Of a DNA stretch of 64,000 nucleotides, positions 8,158-17,270 are shown in pieces. The notes beneath the pieces were generated by a model, which did not search any database, had not been told where the DNA came from, and saw only the letters and a program-made list of their open reading frames with translations. A program made the translations under genes and the position numbers. Positions within the stretch are counted from its first letter, which is position 1. The number at the start of each line of letters is the position of its first letter. The stretch comes from Paracoccaceae bacterium (GTDB lineage Bacteria; Pseudomonadota; Alphaproteobacteria; Rhodobacterales; Rhodobacteraceae): contig JABURR010000068.1 of assembly GCA_014762635.1 (NCBI GenBank), positions 1-64,000 of the forward strand, given 5' to 3'.

Positions 8158-8589
8158 ATGAAGAAACTTATCCTGTCAGCAGCGCTGGCCCTGGCACCGC
8201 TGTCCGCCATGGCCGCAGGCGAAACCCATCACCTGGCGATCCATGTGAACCAGAATGACCCGGCGGTCATGAACATGGCGTTGAACAACGCGCAGAACGT
8301 CTACCAGCATTACAAGGATCAGGGCGATGACGTGATCATCGAACTGGTCGCATACGGTCCGGGCCTCAACATGCTGATCGACGGCAAGAGCCCGGTGGCG
8401 GACCGGATCTCGACCATGTCGCTCGAGATGGATCACCTGCAGCTTTCGGCCTGCGGCAACACCATGGCGAAGATGCAGCGCGCCTCCGGCAAGGAAGTTC
8501 CGCTGCTCAGCGAAGCGGTTGTCGTCTCGTCCGGCGTGGTCCGCCTGATGGAACTTCAGGGCGACGGTTACGCCTACGTGCGCCCCTAG
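8158..8589 (+). CDS. Secreted DsrE/DsrF-like protein
   Basis: A 143-residue protein with signal peptide MKKLILSAALALAPLSAMAA. The mature domain has the DsrE/F-like fold pattern: HLAIHVNQNDPAVMNMALNN, VIIELVAYGPGLNMLI, a cysteine in LSACGNTM, and a C-terminal VVSSGVVRLMELQGDGYAYV. Cytoplasmic DsrE/TusD relatives carry sulfur on the equivalent cysteine. Periplasmic versions like this one are of unknown function. GGGAGGAAAT precedes the ATG. The 280 bases upstream hold no other gene apart from the LexA box. Confidence 0.8.
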   Translation: MKKLILSAALALAPLSAMAAGETHHLAIHVNQNDPAVMNMALNNAQNVYQHYKDQGDDVIIELVAYGPGLNMLIDGKSPVADRISTMSLEMDHLQLSACGNTMAKMQRASGKEVPLLSEAVVVSSGVVRLMELQGDGYAYVRP

Positions 8590-8645
8590 GGCTTGTCACC
8601 GCCTGCGGGCGGGGTATCTCTGTCCCCGCAACAAAGGGGACAGAG

Positions 8646-9689
8646 ATGCGCTACAACCAGCTTGGCCGGACCGATGTGAAAGTGTCCGAGCTTTGCCTCG
8701 GGTCGATGACCTGGGGAACCCAGAACACGACCGACGAAGGCCACGCCCAGATCGACCGTGCTCTGGATGCCGGCGTCAACTTCATCGACACCGCCGAGAT
8801 GTACCCCACCAACCCGATCAGCGCCGAGACGGTGGGCAATACCGAGCGCGTCATCGGGGAATGGTTCGCCAAGACCGGACGCCGCGCCGACGTGGTGATT
8901 GCCACCAAGGTCTCGGGCAAGAACGGCGGCTGGGTGCGCGAGGGGCGCGGCTATGACGGCGCGACGATCCTTGAGACCGTGGACCAGTCGCTGGAGCGGC
9001 TGAAGACCGATTACATCGACGTCTACCAGCTTCATTGGCCGAACCGCGGCTCGTATCACTTCCGCCAGAACTGGACCTACGACCCCACGGGCCAGAACCG
9101 CGAGGAGGTCGTGGCTCATATGCTCGACGTGCTGCGGGCGATGGACACGGTGATCAAGGCAGGCAAGGTGCGCCACTTTGCGCTGTCGAACGAATCCGCC
9201 TGGGGCACAATGATGTGGCTTCGGCTGGCCGAACAGCATGACCTGCCGCGCGTGGTCTCGATCCAGAACGAATATTCCTTGCTTGCAAGGCTTTACGATA
9301 CCGACATGGCCGAGGTGAGCCTGAACGAGGGCGTCGGCCTGCTGGCATTCTCGCCCCTTGCGGTGGGGCTGCTGACGGGCAAGTACGGCCCCGACCTGAC
9401 GCCGCCGGGCACCCGGCGCGAGGCCTCGCCCGAGCTTGGCGGGCGCATCACGCCGCGGGTCTGGCCCGCGATCGAGGCCTATCGCGCGGTGGCCGAAAAG
9501 CACGGGTTGAACCTGGCGCAGATGGCGCTTGCCTTCACGCTGACGCGGCCCTTCATGACCTCGTCGATCTTCGGCGCGACCACGATGGAGCAGCTCGAGC
9601 TGGCGCTGGGCGCGGCGGATCTGACGCTGTCGGAGGAGGTGATGACCGACATCGACGCCGTCCACCGGGCGCACCCGATGCCCTATTGA
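8646..9689 (+). CDS. Aldo/keto reductase (Tas-like)
   Basis: A 347-residue NADP(H)-dependent oxidoreductase of the aldo/keto reductase superfamily. N-terminal LGRTDVKVSELCLGSMTWG, catalytic-region DTAEMYP (Asp and Tyr), K in IATKVSG, and HWPNRG carry the conserved tetrad. The ALSNESAWG and SLLAR segments and the overall length match E. coli Tas-type enzymes rather than the shorter 2,5-diketogluconate reductases. The physiological substrate is unknown. The gene stands alone. Confidence 0.85.
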   Translation: MRYNQLGRTDVKVSELCLGSMTWGTQNTTDEGHAQIDRALDAGVNFIDTAEMYPTNPISAETVGNTERVIGEWFAKTGRRADVVIATKVSGKNGGWVREGRGYDGATILETVDQSLERLKTDYIDVYQLHWPNRGSYHFRQNWTYDPTGQNREEVVAHMLDVLRAMDTVIKAGKVRHFALSNESAWGTMMWLRLAEQHDLPRVVSIQNEYSLLARLYDTDMAEVSLNEGVGLLAFSPLAVGLLTGKYGPDLTPPGTRREASPELGGRITPRVWPAIEAYRAVAEKHGLNLAQMALAFTLTRPFMTSSIFGATTMEQLELALGAADLTLSEEVMTDIDAVHRAHPMPY

Positions 9690-10059
9690 CCCGGCCCCGA
9701 TCCCGGCCCGAAACCGGGATCGGAAAACCGTCGGAATTCTATCGGACTTTTATCGGACTTTTTGTCGGGTTGCGGTGCCGGGCTGAAGCCCGGCCTACCG
9801 GGTTGGGTGTGGAAACTGTGCGGGGAACGTAGGCAAGCGAATCTCCGGGGCGTAAGCCCCGGATCGCGCCCGACCCCGCCCCCCAGGGCGGGCGCGATTG
9901 CGCCCACCCTCGGTGCCGGGCGCGATCCTTGTTTCGGAGTGGGGCGTTGGGGCGAGGCACTTGCGAGAGGGTGACGCTCCAAACCCCACCCCTGCCGCTC
10001 CCGGGCTTGCCAGCCCCGGGAAAATCGAGTCCCCTGCGCGCGACAGAGGGAGGACCGCC
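9690..10059. other. Gene-free stretch with repeat motif and several hairpins
   Basis: This 370-base gap holds the second TCGGA tandem element (9719-9769) and two strong tetraloop hairpins: GCCGGGC-TGAA-GCCCGGC at 9777-9794 and CCGGGGC-GTAA-GCCCCGG at 9845-9862. A further GGGCGGGCGCG-rich palindromic patch and a CCCGGGCTTGCCAGCCCCGGG hairpin near 10000 follow. I see no convincing gene. The hairpins look like REP-type extragenic palindromes. Confidence 0.55.
9719..9769. repeat. TCGGA tandem motif, copy 2
   Basis: Units TCGGAAAACCG, TCGGAATTCTA, TCGGACTTTTA, TCGGACTTTTTG follow each other in the same order as at 6768. It starts 30 bases after the aldo/keto reductase stop. Confidence 0.6.
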
Positions 10060-10977
10060 ATGCCGCTGACCATGAACCGTGAAGTCTTCATCACCTGTGC
10101 CGTGACCGGCTCGGGGGCGACGCAGGATCGCAGCCCGAACGTGCCGCGCAGCCCCAAGGAGATCGCCGAGAGCGCCATCGCCGCCGCCAGGGCCGGGGCT
10201 GCCGTCGCCCATTGCCACGTGCGCGATCCCGAAACCGGGGCGCCCTCGCGCGATCTGGCGCTCTATCGCGAGGTGACCGAGCGCATCCGCGAGGCCGAGG
10301 TGGATGTTGTCCTGAACCTCACCGCCGGGATGGGGGGCGACATGGTCTTTGGCTCGACCGAGGTGCCGTTGCCGCTGAATGCCGCGCAGACCGACATGAT
10401 CGGGGCCGAGGCGCGCGTGGCCCATATCGCGGAGTGCCTGCCCGAGATCTGCACGCTGGACTGCGGCACGATGAATTTCGCCGAGGCCGATTACGTCATG
10501 GTCAACACCCCCGGCATGTTGCGCGACATGGGCGCGCGGATGGAGGCGCTGGGCGTGAAGCCCGAGATCGAGGCCTTCGACACCGGCCACCTTTGGTATG
10601 CCCGCCAACTGGTCGATGACGGGATCTTGAGCGGTCCGGCGCTGGTGCAGCTTTGCATGGGGGTTCCCTGGGGCGCGCCGGATGATATGAACACGTTCAT
10701 GGCGATGGTGAACAACGTGCCTTCGGACTGGACCTTCTCGGCCTTCGGGCTGGGGCGGCACCAGATGCCCTTCGTGGCGGCCTCGGTTCTGGCCGGGGGC
10801 AATGTGCGCGTGGGGCTGGAGGATAACCTGATGCTCGACAAGGGCGTGCTGGCCACGAACGAGGCGCTGGTGGACCGCGCCGTCGGCATCATCGAGCGCC
10901 TGGGCGCGCGGGTGATCGGCCCGGCGGAGGTGCGTGAGAAACTTGGCCTGAAGAAACGGGAGCCTGTCGGCGCATGA
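10060..10977 (+). CDS. BKACE-family enzyme, probable dehydrocarnitine cleavage enzyme
   Basis: A 305-residue beta-keto acid cleavage enzyme (DUF849 family). The metal-binding HCHVRD motif and [28 protein letters not shown] signatures are intact. BKACE enzymes transfer an acetyl unit from acetyl-CoA. The carnitine-type enzyme converts 3-dehydrocarnitine plus acetyl-CoA to acetoacetate and betainyl-CoA. Substrate assignment rests on the downstream carnitine dehydrogenase/thioesterase fusion. The ATG has GAGGGAGGACCGCC upstream. The stop overlaps the next lipoprotein gene (ATGA). Confidence 0.8.
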   Translation: MPLTMNREVFITCAVTGSGATQDRSPNVPRSPKEIAESAIAAARAGAAVAHCHVRDPETGAPSRDLALYREVTERIREAEVDVVLNLTAGMGGDMVFGSTEVPLPLNAAQTDMIGAEARVAHIAECLPEICTLDCGTMNFAEADYVMVNTPGMLRDMGARMEALGVKPEIEAFDTGHLWYARQLVDDGILSGPALVQLCMGVPWGAPDDMNTFMAMVNNVPSDWTFSAFGLGRHQMPFVAASVLAGGNVRVGLEDNLMLDKGVLATNEALVDRAVGIIERLGARVIGPAEVREKLGLKKREPVGA

Positions 10978-11309
10978 GATGGATGGCGGTGGTTCTGCTT
11001 GTGTTGCTTGCGGCCTGCAGGGACGAGCCGGAGCCTGATTACGGGATTCCGAATTACGACCCCAACATGCTCGACCGGCAACACGCCGCCTGCGCAGAGC
11101 GGGGCGGCTCTTTCCGCAAGTCGGGCATTTCCGGCGGGTGGGTCTGTTTCCAGCCGATGCCCGATGCCAATGAGCCTTGCGCGACGAGCTCGGACTGTGA
11201 CGGGCTCTGCCTTGCGCGGTCCAAGACCTGCACCCCCATCATGCCGCTGATCGGATGCCACGAGGTGGTTCTGGAGAGCGGCGCTGTCGTAAAGCAATGC
11301 GTGGAATAG
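10974..11309 (+). CDS. Small cysteine-rich lipoprotein
   Basis: A 111-residue predicted lipoprotein with lipobox LLAAC at residues 12-16. The mature part has many cysteines, including [17 protein letters not shown], which resembles disulfide-rich extracellular domains. It overlaps the stop of the BKACE gene by 4 bases and the next lipoprotein gene by 13, so it is translated within the carnitine module. No known function. Its position suggests an envelope role linked to quaternary-amine use, which is inference. Confidence 0.7.
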   Translation: MRWMAVVLLVLLAACRDEPEPDYGIPNYDPNMLDRQHAACAERGGSFRKSGISGGWVCFQPMPDANEPCATSSDCDGLCLARSKTCTPIMPLIGCHEVVLESGAVVKQCVE

Positions 11310-11794
11310 CGGCGTCTGCCGTCATGCTTCTGACGGTGGCGGGATGCACCGCGCCGGGGGAGGTCTATCGCGATGCATCGCTGCCCATGCGCAGCACTCC
11401 GGTCGCGCCCTTCGCCGTCGATGGCCGCTGGTACGAGGTGGCCGGGTTCTACGAAGACGATGAGCGCTGCGCCGTGGGCGCGGTCACCCTGACAGTGCAG
11501 CCCGGCGGCATGCTGCTGCTGCACGAGGGGCCCTGTGCGGATCGTGATCCCCGGCAGGTGGTGCTGCGGCCCGAGGGGGCGGGGCAGTTCCGGCCGGAAA
11601 CCGGTGCGCCGCTCTGGGTGCTTTGGCATGACGCGGGCTACGATGCGGCGGTGATCGGTACGCCGGATGGGAGCCTGGGCTATATTCTCGGCCGCTCGCG
11701 GCGGATCTCGCAGGCGCAGATGGCCGCGGCGCGGGCGGCGCTGGCGGCGAACGGATATGACATGACGAAACTGAGACCGACGGGGGCAGTATGA
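11297..11794 (+). CDS. Lipocalin-like lipoprotein
   Basis: A 165-residue lipoprotein. The start ATG at 11297 gives [17 protein letters not shown] with a VAGC lipobox. The mature part (VDGRWYEVAGFYEDDERCAVGAV, LHEGPC, LWVLWHDAGYDAAVIGTPDG, YILGRSRRIS) follows the beta-strand pattern and GxWYEVA signature of bacterial lipocalins (Blc-like). Such proteins bind lipids or small hydrophobic ligands at the outer membrane. Start and stop overlap both neighbours, indicating a tightly coupled operon. Confidence 0.65.
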   Translation: MRGIAASAVMLLTVAGCTAPGEVYRDASLPMRSTPVAPFAVDGRWYEVAGFYEDDERCAVGAVTLTVQPGGMLLLHEGPCADRDPRQVVLRPEGAGQFRPETGAPLWVLWHDAGYDAAVIGTPDGSLGYILGRSRRISQAQMAAARAALAANGYDMTKLRPTGAV

Positions 11795-13236
11795 CGAGGG
11801 TTGCGGCGATCATCGGCGGCGGGGTAATCGGCGGCGGATGGGCCGCGCGGTTCCTGCTGATGGGCTGGGATGTGCGAGTTTTCGACACCGACCCGGAGGC
11901 CGAGCGCAAGGTCTCGGAGGTTCTGGACCGGGCGCGCCGCGCCTTGCCGAGCCTCTACGAGGTGGCGCTGCCGCCCGAGGGCACGCTGAGTTTCTGCGCC
12001 ACCATGTCCGAGGCGGTGGCCGGGGCCGAGTGGATCCAGGAAAGCCTGCCCGAGCGGCTGGATCTGAAGCGCAAGGTCTTCCAGACGATTCAGGAGCATT
12101 GCGACGCGGGGGCGGTGATCGGCTCGTCCACCTCGGGCTTCATGCCGTCGGAGCTTCAGGGCTGTGCCACCCGGCCGGAGCAGATCATCGTGGCGCACCC
12201 TTTCGTGCCGGTCTACCTGATCCCGCTGGTCGAATTGGTCGGGTCCGAGAAGACCCCGCCCGAGTTGATGGAGCGCGCCAAGGCGACGCTGTCGGAGCTG
12301 GGGATGTTCCCGTTGCAGGTGCGGCGCGAGGTGCCTGCCCATATCGCGGACCGGCTGCTGGAAGCTGTCTGGCGCGAGTCGCTCTGGCTGGTGAAGGACG
12401 GGGTCGCGACCACCGAAGAGATCGACGAGGCGATCCGCATGGGCTTCGGCCTGCGCTGGGGGCAGATGGGCCTGTTCGAGACCTATCGCCTCGGCGGTGG
12501 CGACGCGGGGATGGCGCAGTTCCTGCAGCAGTTTGGCCCGGCGCTGCAATGGCCCTGGACAAAGCTGACCGACGTGCCCGATCTGGACGACGAGCTGATC
12601 GGCAAGATCGCCGCCCAGTCCGACGCGCAATCGGGGGCGCATTCGGCCAGTGAGCTTGCCGCGATGCGCGATGCCAATCTGGTGGCGATGATGCGCGGGC
12701 TGAAGATCGAGAACCGGGCCGTGGGTGCGCATCTGAACGCGATGGACCGCAGGCTGCGCGACGAGAGTGTCGATATCGAAAAGCCCATCGTCACCGTGGC
12801 GCGGACCGTGCCGCTGGACTGGGGCGATTACAACGGCCACATGACCGAGGCGCGGTACCTGCACGCCTTCGGCAACGCCACCGACCGGTTCATGGAGATC
12901 ATCGGCGTGACCGATGAGTATATCGCCACGGGCGGCAGTTTCTTCACTGCCGAGACCCATATCCGGCACCTGTCCGAGGCGGCGCTTGGCGCGCCGATCC
13001 GGATTGAGACCCGCTGTCTGCTGGGCGAGGGCAAGAAGATGCACCTCTGGCACGAGATGTACGAGGGCGACCGGCTGTTGGCCACGGGTGAGCACATGCT
13101 CATTCACGTGAGCCTCGAGACCCGCCGCCCCGCGCCGCCCGCGCCGCAGATCGCGGACAAGCTCGGCGCCATCGCCGAGGCCCATGCGAAACTGCCGAGC
13201 CCCGAGGGGATCGGGCGCGCGGTCGGGCGCAAGTAG
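11791..13236 (+). CDS. lcdH: Carnitine 3-dehydrogenase fused to betainyl-CoA thioesterase
   Basis: A 481-residue two-domain protein. Residues 1 to about 320 form a 3-hydroxyacyl-CoA-dehydrogenase-like NAD domain (IGGGVIGGGWAARFLLMG near the start, VAHPFVPVYLIPLVELVG around residue 133). Residues from about 335 form a hotdog thioesterase domain with WGDYNGHMTEARYL. The dehydrogenase oxidises L-carnitine to 3-dehydrocarnitine. The thioesterase would hydrolyse betainyl-CoA, made by the BKACE enzyme upstream, to glycine betaine. The two activities are separate proteins in Pseudomonas (CdhA/CdhB) and fused in rhizobial-type enzymes. Confidence 0.85.
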   Translation: MTRVAAIIGGGVIGGGWAARFLLMGWDVRVFDTDPEAERKVSEVLDRARRALPSLYEVALPPEGTLSFCATMSEAVAGAEWIQESLPERLDLKRKVFQTIQEHCDAGAVIGSSTSGFMPSELQGCATRPEQIIVAHPFVPVYLIPLVELVGSEKTPPELMERAKATLSELGMFPLQVRREVPAHIADRLLEAVWRESLWLVKDGVATTEEIDEAIRMGFGLRWGQMGLFETYRLGGGDAGMAQFLQQFGPALQWPWTKLTDVPDLDDELIGKIAAQSDAQSGAHSASELAAMRDANLVAMMRGLKIENRAVGAHLNAMDRRLRDESVDIEKPIVTVARTVPLDWGDYNGHMTEARYLHAFGNATDRFMEIIGVTDEYIATGGSFFTAETHIRHLSEAALGAPIRIETRCLLGEGKKMHLWHEMYEGDRLLATGEHMLIHVSLETRRPAPPAPQIADKLGAIAEAHAKLPSPEGIGRAVGRK

Positions 13237-13238
13237 GG

Positions 13239-13613
13239 CTATAGACCGCGTTCCTCCAGCACCTTGCGGGCGGCGCGGAAGCATTCCAGCGCCTGCGGGA
13301 CGCCGCAATAGATGCCGATCACGTGGATGATGGCGCGGATCTCTTCCTTGGTGACGCCGTTGTTGAGCGCGCCCCGGCAGTGCAATTCCCACTCGGTCAT
13401 CTTGCCGAGCGCGCCGATCATGGCGAGGTTCATCATCGACCGTGTCTTGGCGTCGATCGCATCGTCGCCCCAGCCGAAGCCCCAGCACCAGGCGGTCATC
13501 GCCTCCTGGAAGGGGCGGGTGAAGTCATCCGCCGCGGCCAGGTTCTTTTCCACGTATTCGGCCCCGAGCGTCGCCTTGCGCTGCTCCAGCCCCTTTTCGA
13601 ACATGTCGTCCAT
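13239..13613 (-). CDS. Carboxymuconolactone decarboxylase-family protein
   Basis: A 124-residue CMD-family protein with LHCRGALNNGVTKEEIRAII and IGIYCGVPQALECFRAA, close in length and pattern to 4-carboxymuconolactone decarboxylase (PcaC) of the protocatechuate branch of the beta-ketoadipate route. No pca genes flank it, so the real substrate is uncertain. It may instead be an alkylhydroperoxidase-like relative, though it lacks the CxxC motif. ATG at 13613 chosen with AGGAGGAT-type sequence just upstream on the minus strand. It converges with lcdH. Confidence 0.75.
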   Translation of the reverse strand: MDDMFEKGLEQRKATLGAEYVEKNLAAADDFTRPFQEAMTAWCWGFGWGDDAIDAKTRSMMNLAMIGALGKMTEWELHCRGALNNGVTKEEIRAIIHVIGIYCGVPQALECFRAARKVLEERGL

Positions 13614-13751
13614 GCGATCCTCCTGATATTGCCTTGGCTTGGCTCTAGCCCCGTGGGGCGATGCGGGCAATTGCGGAGTCGCAATGGCATTGTCGCTTGG
13701 CTGTTACATTTCCGTTGGATAGATCATCCCTGAACAAAGACGAGGGTGATC

Positions 13752-14765
13752 ATGGCGCGTATCGCGATCAACGGGCTGGGGCGGATCGGCAAGCTGGTGC
13801 TGCGGGCGCTGGTGGAGGCCGGGCAGGGCGACCGGGTCGTCCTGCTGAACGACAAGATCGGCACGCCCGAGCAGCATGCGCTGTGGCTGGAGTTCGACAC
13901 GGTGCACGGGCGCTGGCCTGCCGAATTCGCCCATGACCACGAAAGCCTTTCGGTGAACGGTCACCGGATGCGGCTGACCACGGCGGAACGGATCGAGGAC
14001 CTGCCGCTTTCTGATCTGGGCGTGGACCTGGTGATCGACTGCACCGGCGTTTTCAAGACGCCCGCCAAGGTGCAGCCCTATTACGACGCGGGGGTGAAGA
14101 AGGTCGTGGTCTCGGCCCCGATCAAGGAGGAACCCGCGCTGAACCTTGTCTACGGGATCAACCATGATCTTTACGATCCCGCGGTGCATGACCTGATCAC
14201 CGCGGCCAGCTGCACCACCAACTGCCTCGCCCCGGTGGTGAAGGTGATCCACGAGGAGATCGGAATCGTCCACGGCTCGATCACCACGATCCATGACGTG
14301 ACCAACACGCAGACCATGGTGGACCGCCCCGCCAAGGACCCGCGCCGGGCGCGGTCTGCCCTGAACAGCCTGGTGCCGACCACCACCGGCTCGGCCACGG
14401 CGATCACCATGATTTACCCGGAACTGAAGGGGCGGCTGAACGGCCACGCGGTGCGGGTGCCGCTTCTGAATGCATCGTTGACCGACTGCGTCTTCGAGGT
14501 CGCCCGCAAGACCGATACCGAAGAGGTCAACGCCCTGTTCAAGCGCTGGTCCGAGGGGCAGCTCGCCGGTATCCTGGGCTACGAGGAGCGGCCGCTGGTG
14601 TCGGCCGATTACGTGAATGACACACGTTCCACCATAGTGGACGGACCCTCCACGATGGTGGTCGACGGCACGCAGGTGAAAGTTTATGCGTGGTACGACA
14701 ACGAATGGGGTTACGCGTGGCGTCTGGCCGATGTCGCGCAGATGGTGGCAGAGAGGATGACATGA
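13752..14765 (+). CDS. ArsJ-associated glyceraldehyde-3-phosphate dehydrogenase
   Basis: A 337-residue GAPDH with N-terminal [14 protein letters not shown], catalytic cysteine in ASCTTNC (Cys about 154) and C-terminal [15 protein letters not shown]. Its stop overlaps the start of an ArsJ-type transporter. In such pairs this GAPDH uses arsenate in place of phosphate to form 1-arseno-3-phosphoglycerate, which ArsJ exports. The product breaks down outside to arsenate. Translational coupling to arsJ and divergence from the central glycolytic GAPDH sequence support this over housekeeping gap. No arsR or arsC is adjacent. Confidence 0.85.
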   Translation: MARIAINGLGRIGKLVLRALVEAGQGDRVVLLNDKIGTPEQHALWLEFDTVHGRWPAEFAHDHESLSVNGHRMRLTTAERIEDLPLSDLGVDLVIDCTGVFKTPAKVQPYYDAGVKKVVVSAPIKEEPALNLVYGINHDLYDPAVHDLITAASCTTNCLAPVVKVIHEEIGIVHGSITTIHDVTNTQTMVDRPAKDPRRARSALNSLVPTTTGSATAITMIYPELKGRLNGHAVRVPLLNASLTDCVFEVARKTDTEEVNALFKRWSEGQLAGILGYEERPLVSADYVNDTRSTIVDGPSTMVVDGTQVKVYAWYDNEWGYAWRLADVAQMVAERMT

Positions 14766-16204
14766 TGGATGCTGCGCTTTCCCGGCAACGCGACAGCGTA
14801 ACGGCCTATGTGGCGGTAACGGCGGCCTATTGGGCCTTCATGCTGACCGATGGCGCGCTCAGGATGCTGGTGCTGCTGCATTTCCACACGATCGGTTTCT
14901 CGCCGATCCAGCTTGCCTATCTGTTCGTGCTTTACGAAGTGGCGGGGATGGTGACGAACCTCGTCGCCGGATGGCTCGCGGCGCGATTCGGGATGACCTC
15001 GACCCTGTTCGCGGGGCTGTTCCTGCAGATCGGGGCGCTGCTGGCGCTGGCGGGGGTTCAGGCCGACTGGATCGTCTCGTTCTCGGTCATCTACGTGATG
15101 ATCGTGCAGGGGCTTTCGGGCGTCGCCAAGGACCTCGCCAAGATGAGCTCCAAGAGCGCGGTCAAGGTACTGGCGCCCGAGGGCGAAGGCCGCCTGTTCC
15201 GCATGGTGGCCTGGCTGACGGGCTCCAAGAACGTGGTCAAGGGGCTGGGCTTCCTGGTCGGTGCCGCGCTGCTGGGCGCGCTGGGCTACCGGGCCTCGAT
15301 CCTGTGGATGGCGATGATCCTCTCGCTGATCCTGACGGTGATCATCCTCTTCATGCCCGAGGGTCTTCCCAAGGGCGAGAAGGGCGCGCGCCTGCGCGAG
15401 GTGTTCCGCCGCGGCCCGGGCATCGGCACCCTCTCGATGGCGCGCATGTTCCTGTTCGGAGCGCGCGATGTCTGGTTCGTGGTCGGCGTGCCGCTCTATT
15501 TCTATGGCGTCTTCTCGGACGGTTCGGTCGAGGGGAACCGGCAGGCCTTCTTCCTTGTCGGCGGGTTCATGTCGGCCTGGGTGATCTTCTACGGGATGAT
15601 CCAGGCGGCGGCGCCGAAGCTCCTGCGGGCCCATCGCAAGACCGACGCGCAGATCGCGCGCTCGGCGGCGACCTGGGCCGCGCTGCTGGCGCTGGTGCCG
15701 GCGGCTCTGGCGGGGGCGGTCGTCGGGGCCGATTTCCTGGAATCCGCACCTTGGCTGCCGCTGGCGGTTCTGGGCGGACTTGCTCTGTTCGGATTCGTCT
15801 TCGCGATCAACTCATCGATCCATTCCTTCCTCGTGCTGGCGCTCAGCCCCGGGGAACGGGTCACGATGGACGTGGGCTTCTATTACATGTCCAACGCCGC
15901 CGGGCGGCTGATCGGCACGTTGCTGTCGGGTTTCAGCTACCAGATGGGCGGGCTTTCCGCCTGCCTTGGCACCGCGGCGGTCATGGTCGCGCTGAGCTGG
16001 GTCTTTGCCCAGCGTCTGCGCGGTGTCGTCGGCGGCGGGACGGCGGTGGCCGGCGCCGCGGCGGCAATGGCGGACGAGGACGTGGTCTACGAAGACGACG
16101 ATACCGTCTACGAGGATGAGGAAGCCGTGTATTCGGACGAGGACGATGACGGCGAGTTTACCATGCCCATCAGCTTTGATGAAGAAGATGAAGACCGTGG
16201 CTGA
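14762..16204 (+). CDS. arsJ: Organoarsenical-efflux MFS transporter ArsJ with acidic C-terminal tail
   Basis: A 480-residue major facilitator protein with about twelve membrane segments. It starts [20 protein letters not shown], followed by [20 protein letters not shown], a known ArsJ signature, and [19 protein letters not shown] in the first cytoplasmic region. It exports 1-arseno-3-phosphoglycerate made by the upstream GAPDH. Unusually, after the last helix there is a tail of about 45 residues (from about 436) that is mostly Asp and Glu with a repeated VYEDD/VYEDE/VYSDE pattern. The 3' end overlaps modC, read on the other strand, by 35 bases. Confidence 0.85.
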   Translation: MMDAALSRQRDSVTAYVAVTAAYWAFMLTDGALRMLVLLHFHTIGFSPIQLAYLFVLYEVAGMVTNLVAGWLAARFGMTSTLFAGLFLQIGALLALAGVQADWIVSFSVIYVMIVQGLSGVAKDLAKMSSKSAVKVLAPEGEGRLFRMVAWLTGSKNVVKGLGFLVGAALLGALGYRASILWMAMILSLILTVIILFMPEGLPKGEKGARLREVFRRGPGIGTLSMARMFLFGARDVWFVVGVPLYFYGVFSDGSVEGNRQAFFLVGGFMSAWVIFYGMIQAAAPKLLRAHRKTDAQIARSAATWAALLALVPAALAGAVVGADFLESAPWLPLAVLGGLALFGFVFAINSSIHSFLVLALSPGERVTMDVGFYYMSNAAGRLIGTLLSGFSYQMGGLSACLGTAAVMVALSWVFAQRLRGVVGGGTAVAGAAAAMADEDVVYEDDDTVYEDEEAVYSDEDDDGEFTMPISFDEEDEDRG

Positions 16205-17270
16205 GTAGCGAGACGGTGGCGCGGACACCGCGCTCCAGCCCGTTGCGCCGCGCCACGTGAAGCGGCACCGAGAACTGCACCGGTAGCTCCGGCGCATGAT
16301 CGGGGCGCAGGGTCACGTGGGCGGTCTGGCCGATGGCCAGCACGTTCTCGACGATTCCCGGCACCGGGTTTTCATGCTCCCCGCGCGAGGGGCGGTCGCG
16401 CCGGTGCAGTACCACGAAGCCGTCGGGGATGACCCAGGTCACCTCGCCCGTGTCGTCAGCGGCCGTCGCGTCGGCCTCGATCTGCAGCCCGTTCCAGTCG
16501 ATGAGCGTGCGCCCGGTGTCCTGATCGCGCCCGAGGATCTGGCCCTGGTAGAGGTTGCGCACATCCACCAGCCGCGCCACGGCCTCGGAGTTGGGCTTGG
16601 TCGTGATCTCTTCGGGGGTGCCGGTCTGCAGGGTCTGGCCCTTGTGCAGCACCGTGATCCGGTCGGCCAGCGTCACCGCTTCGTCCAGATCGTGGGTCAC
16701 GAGGATCATCGGCATTTTCAGCGCGCGCCGCAGGTCCGCGATTTCGCGATAGAGCCGGTGCCGCGTGGCGCGGTCCACCGCCGAGAAAGGTTCATCCAGC
16801 AACAACACGCGCGGCTCCCGCGCGAGCGCGCGGGCTACGGCGACGCGTTGCTGCTGGCCGCCGGAAAGTTCTGCCGGGCGGCGATCCTCCAGCCCCGACA
16901 GGCGCACCTGGCCGAGGATTTCCGCCGCGCGGGGGGCGCGCTGCTCAGTCGGCATGTGGCCCATCGCCGCCATCACGTTGCCAAGCGCGGTCATGTGCGG
17001 AAAAAGCGCGTAGCTCTGGAACACGATGCCCGCGGCGCGGCGGTGCGGCGGCAGGTTGGTGGCTTCGGCGCTGGAAAACCAGGTTTCGCCGCCCACCCGC
17101 ACCAACCCTTCGCGCGCCCGGTAAGTGCCCGCGATGGCGCGCAGGATGGTGGATTTGCCGCTGCCCGATGGACCCATCAGCGCCAGCATCTCGCCCGGCG
17201 CGCAGTCGATCTGCGCCTCCAGCGGAATTGGCGCATCCTGGCGCAGGGTGACGTGAAGCTCGCCGCTCAT
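16170..17270 (-). CDS. modC: Molybdate ABC transporter ATP-binding protein ModC
   Basis: A 366-residue ABC ATPase. Walker A GPSGSGKST at about residues 33-41, signature LSGGQQQRVAVARAL, Walker B LLLDEPFSAVD and switch His in VTHDLDEA are intact. The C-terminal part is a TOBE/Mop-type domain typical of ModC (VRNLYQGQILG and beyond). It powers molybdate import with ModB and ModA. Its start overlaps the modB stop. It supplies molybdenum, which fits the molybdenum-cofactor maturation genes at 1.3-6.7 kb. Confidence 0.9.
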   Translation of the reverse strand: MSGELHVTLRQDAPIPLEAQIDCAPGEMLALMGPSGSGKSTILRAIAGTYRAREGLVRVGGETWFSSAEATNLPPHRRAAGIVFQSYALFPHMTALGNVMAAMGHMPTEQRAPRAAEILGQVRLSGLEDRRPAELSGGQQQRVAVARALAREPRVLLLDEPFSAVDRATRHRLYREIADLRRALKMPMILVTHDLDEAVTLADRITVLHKGQTLQTGTPEEITTKPNSEAVARLVDVRNLYQGQILGRDQDTGRTLIDWNGLQIEADATAADDTGEVTWVIPDGFVVLHRRDRPSRGEHENPVPGIVENVLAIGQTAHVTLRPDHAPELPVQFSVPLHVARRNGLERGVRATVSLLSHGLHLLHQS

